53,838 nucleotides of DNA, from positions 1 to 53,838 of the forward strand of contig NZ_JARIDH010000045.1 in assembly GCF_029267215.1 (NCBI RefSeq). The letters are read 5' to 3'. Positions 53,689 through 53,838 of the stretch are shown here, in pieces. The stretch is from Clostridium sp. (lineage in GTDB: Bacteria > Bacillota > Clostridia > Clostridiales > Clostridiaceae). The notes under the pieces are model-generated. The model saw nothing but the letters and a program-made list of their open reading frames with translations. It was not told the DNA's origin and made no database searches. Within the stretch, counting starts at the first letter, position 1, and every line of letters starts with the position of its first letter. Both the position numbers and the translations under genes were made by a program.

Positions 53689-53838
53689 AGACCATATTAA
53701 TAAGCAGTTTAGAGTTTCATTGAATATGGAAGAATAATAGCGTTAAGAAGCGAAGTTGTTTGACCAACGGGAGTTTCTTCGCTTTAGCTATTATTCTGGA
53801 ATATTCAATAGAAACTCTCTGCGCAATTAAGTAGGTCT
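53689..53838. repeat. Large interrupted palindrome at the right edge
   Basis: About 150 nt of nested inverted repeats. Outer arms: AGACC (53689-53693) and GGTCT (53834-53838). Then AGAGTTTC (53711-53718) pairs with GAAACTCT (53811-53818), TTGAATAT (53720-53727) with ATATTCAA (53801-53808), AGAATAATAGC (53731-53741) with GCTATTATTCT (53787-53797), and AAGCGAAG (53748-53755) with CTTCGCTT (53777-53784). The arms carry a symmetrical GGA/GGA internal loop (53728-53730 and 53798-53800). No coding frame is apparent. It could be an RNA structure, a terminator or a small palindromic mobile element. It reaches the window's last base, so it may extend further. Confidence 0.8.

Noticed and set aside
1-53838. 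CRISPR arrays, tRNA or rRNA genes, insertion sequences
   Set aside because: I found no regularly spaced repeats, no cloverleaf-like or rRNA sequences and no transposase-like protein. The two carboxypeptidases and the XerD-like gene are not signs of mobility here.

Overview
The window is an A+T-rich Firmicute chromosome segment, almost certainly from a Clostridium and most consistent with Clostridium perfringens. The evidence is the gene content and order: recN-argR-nadK-tlyA-dxs-ispA-xseB/A-folD-nusB-Asp23 next to a complete spoIIIA operon and efp, plus spoIVB-spo0A, spoIIM-xerD-pdp, scpAB, and an alanyl-tRNA synthetase behind a T-box. I see no rRNA or tRNA genes, no insertion sequence, no phage and no CRISPR. 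It is core chromosome, mostly transcribed from the minus strand. Only 12094-12702, 16345-17377 and 51885-53612 are plus-strand genes.

Layout. 1-5.9 kb: ireB, then alaS with an alanine T-box leader behind a consensus promoter, an AI-2E-type exporter, a PRC-barrel protein and a small membrane protein. 5.9-9.2 kb: an Fe-S and thio-tRNA operon, iscR-iscS-iscU-mnmA, with repeated operator-like sequences at its promoter. 9.4-15.1 kb: rarA, a GGDEF protein with a cysteine-rich sensor end, a lone membrane protein, and a two-gene flavin/Fe-S oxidoreductase unit. 15.3-20.5 kb: two D-Ala-D-Ala carboxypeptidases flanking the spore genes for DUF2953 and GerW/YtfJ and the chromosome-segregation pair scpA-scpB. 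20.7-24.4 kb: HIT protein, pyrimidine phosphorylase, a XerD-like recombinase and spoIIM. 24.6-27.2 kb: a small Cys/His protein, spo0A and spoIVB. 27.5-37.7 kb: DNA repair, arginine regulation, NAD, isoprenoid and folate genes. 37.7-44.0 kb: spoIIIAA to AH, a zinc-ribbon protein and efp. 44.2-49.8 kb: a type IV pilus or pseudopilus cluster (pilB, pilC, four prepilin-like genes, pilM/N/O-like genes). 49.9-53.8 kb: a lipoprotein, dapF, rqcH and a large palindrome at the right edge.

The main theme is sporulation: spo0A, spoIVB, spoIIM, spoIIIA, gerW, carboxypeptidases. Housekeeping operons are interleaved.

The observations most worth a second look are these. (1) The XerD homologue is full length but has lost four of the six catalytic residues of tyrosine recombinases. 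(2) A prepilin gene in the pilus cluster can only make its leader peptide if translation begins at a non-standard AUA codon seven bases after a perfect AGGAGG. (3) An approximately 150-nt symmetrical palindrome lies after rqcH. (4) FolD carries Gln in place of the catalytic Lys, which predicts loss of cyclohydrolase activity. (5) A TrmFO/GidA-like flavoprotein is paired with a PyrK-like reductase that has nine cysteines in its first 47 residues. I did not find an obviously new multi-gene system.
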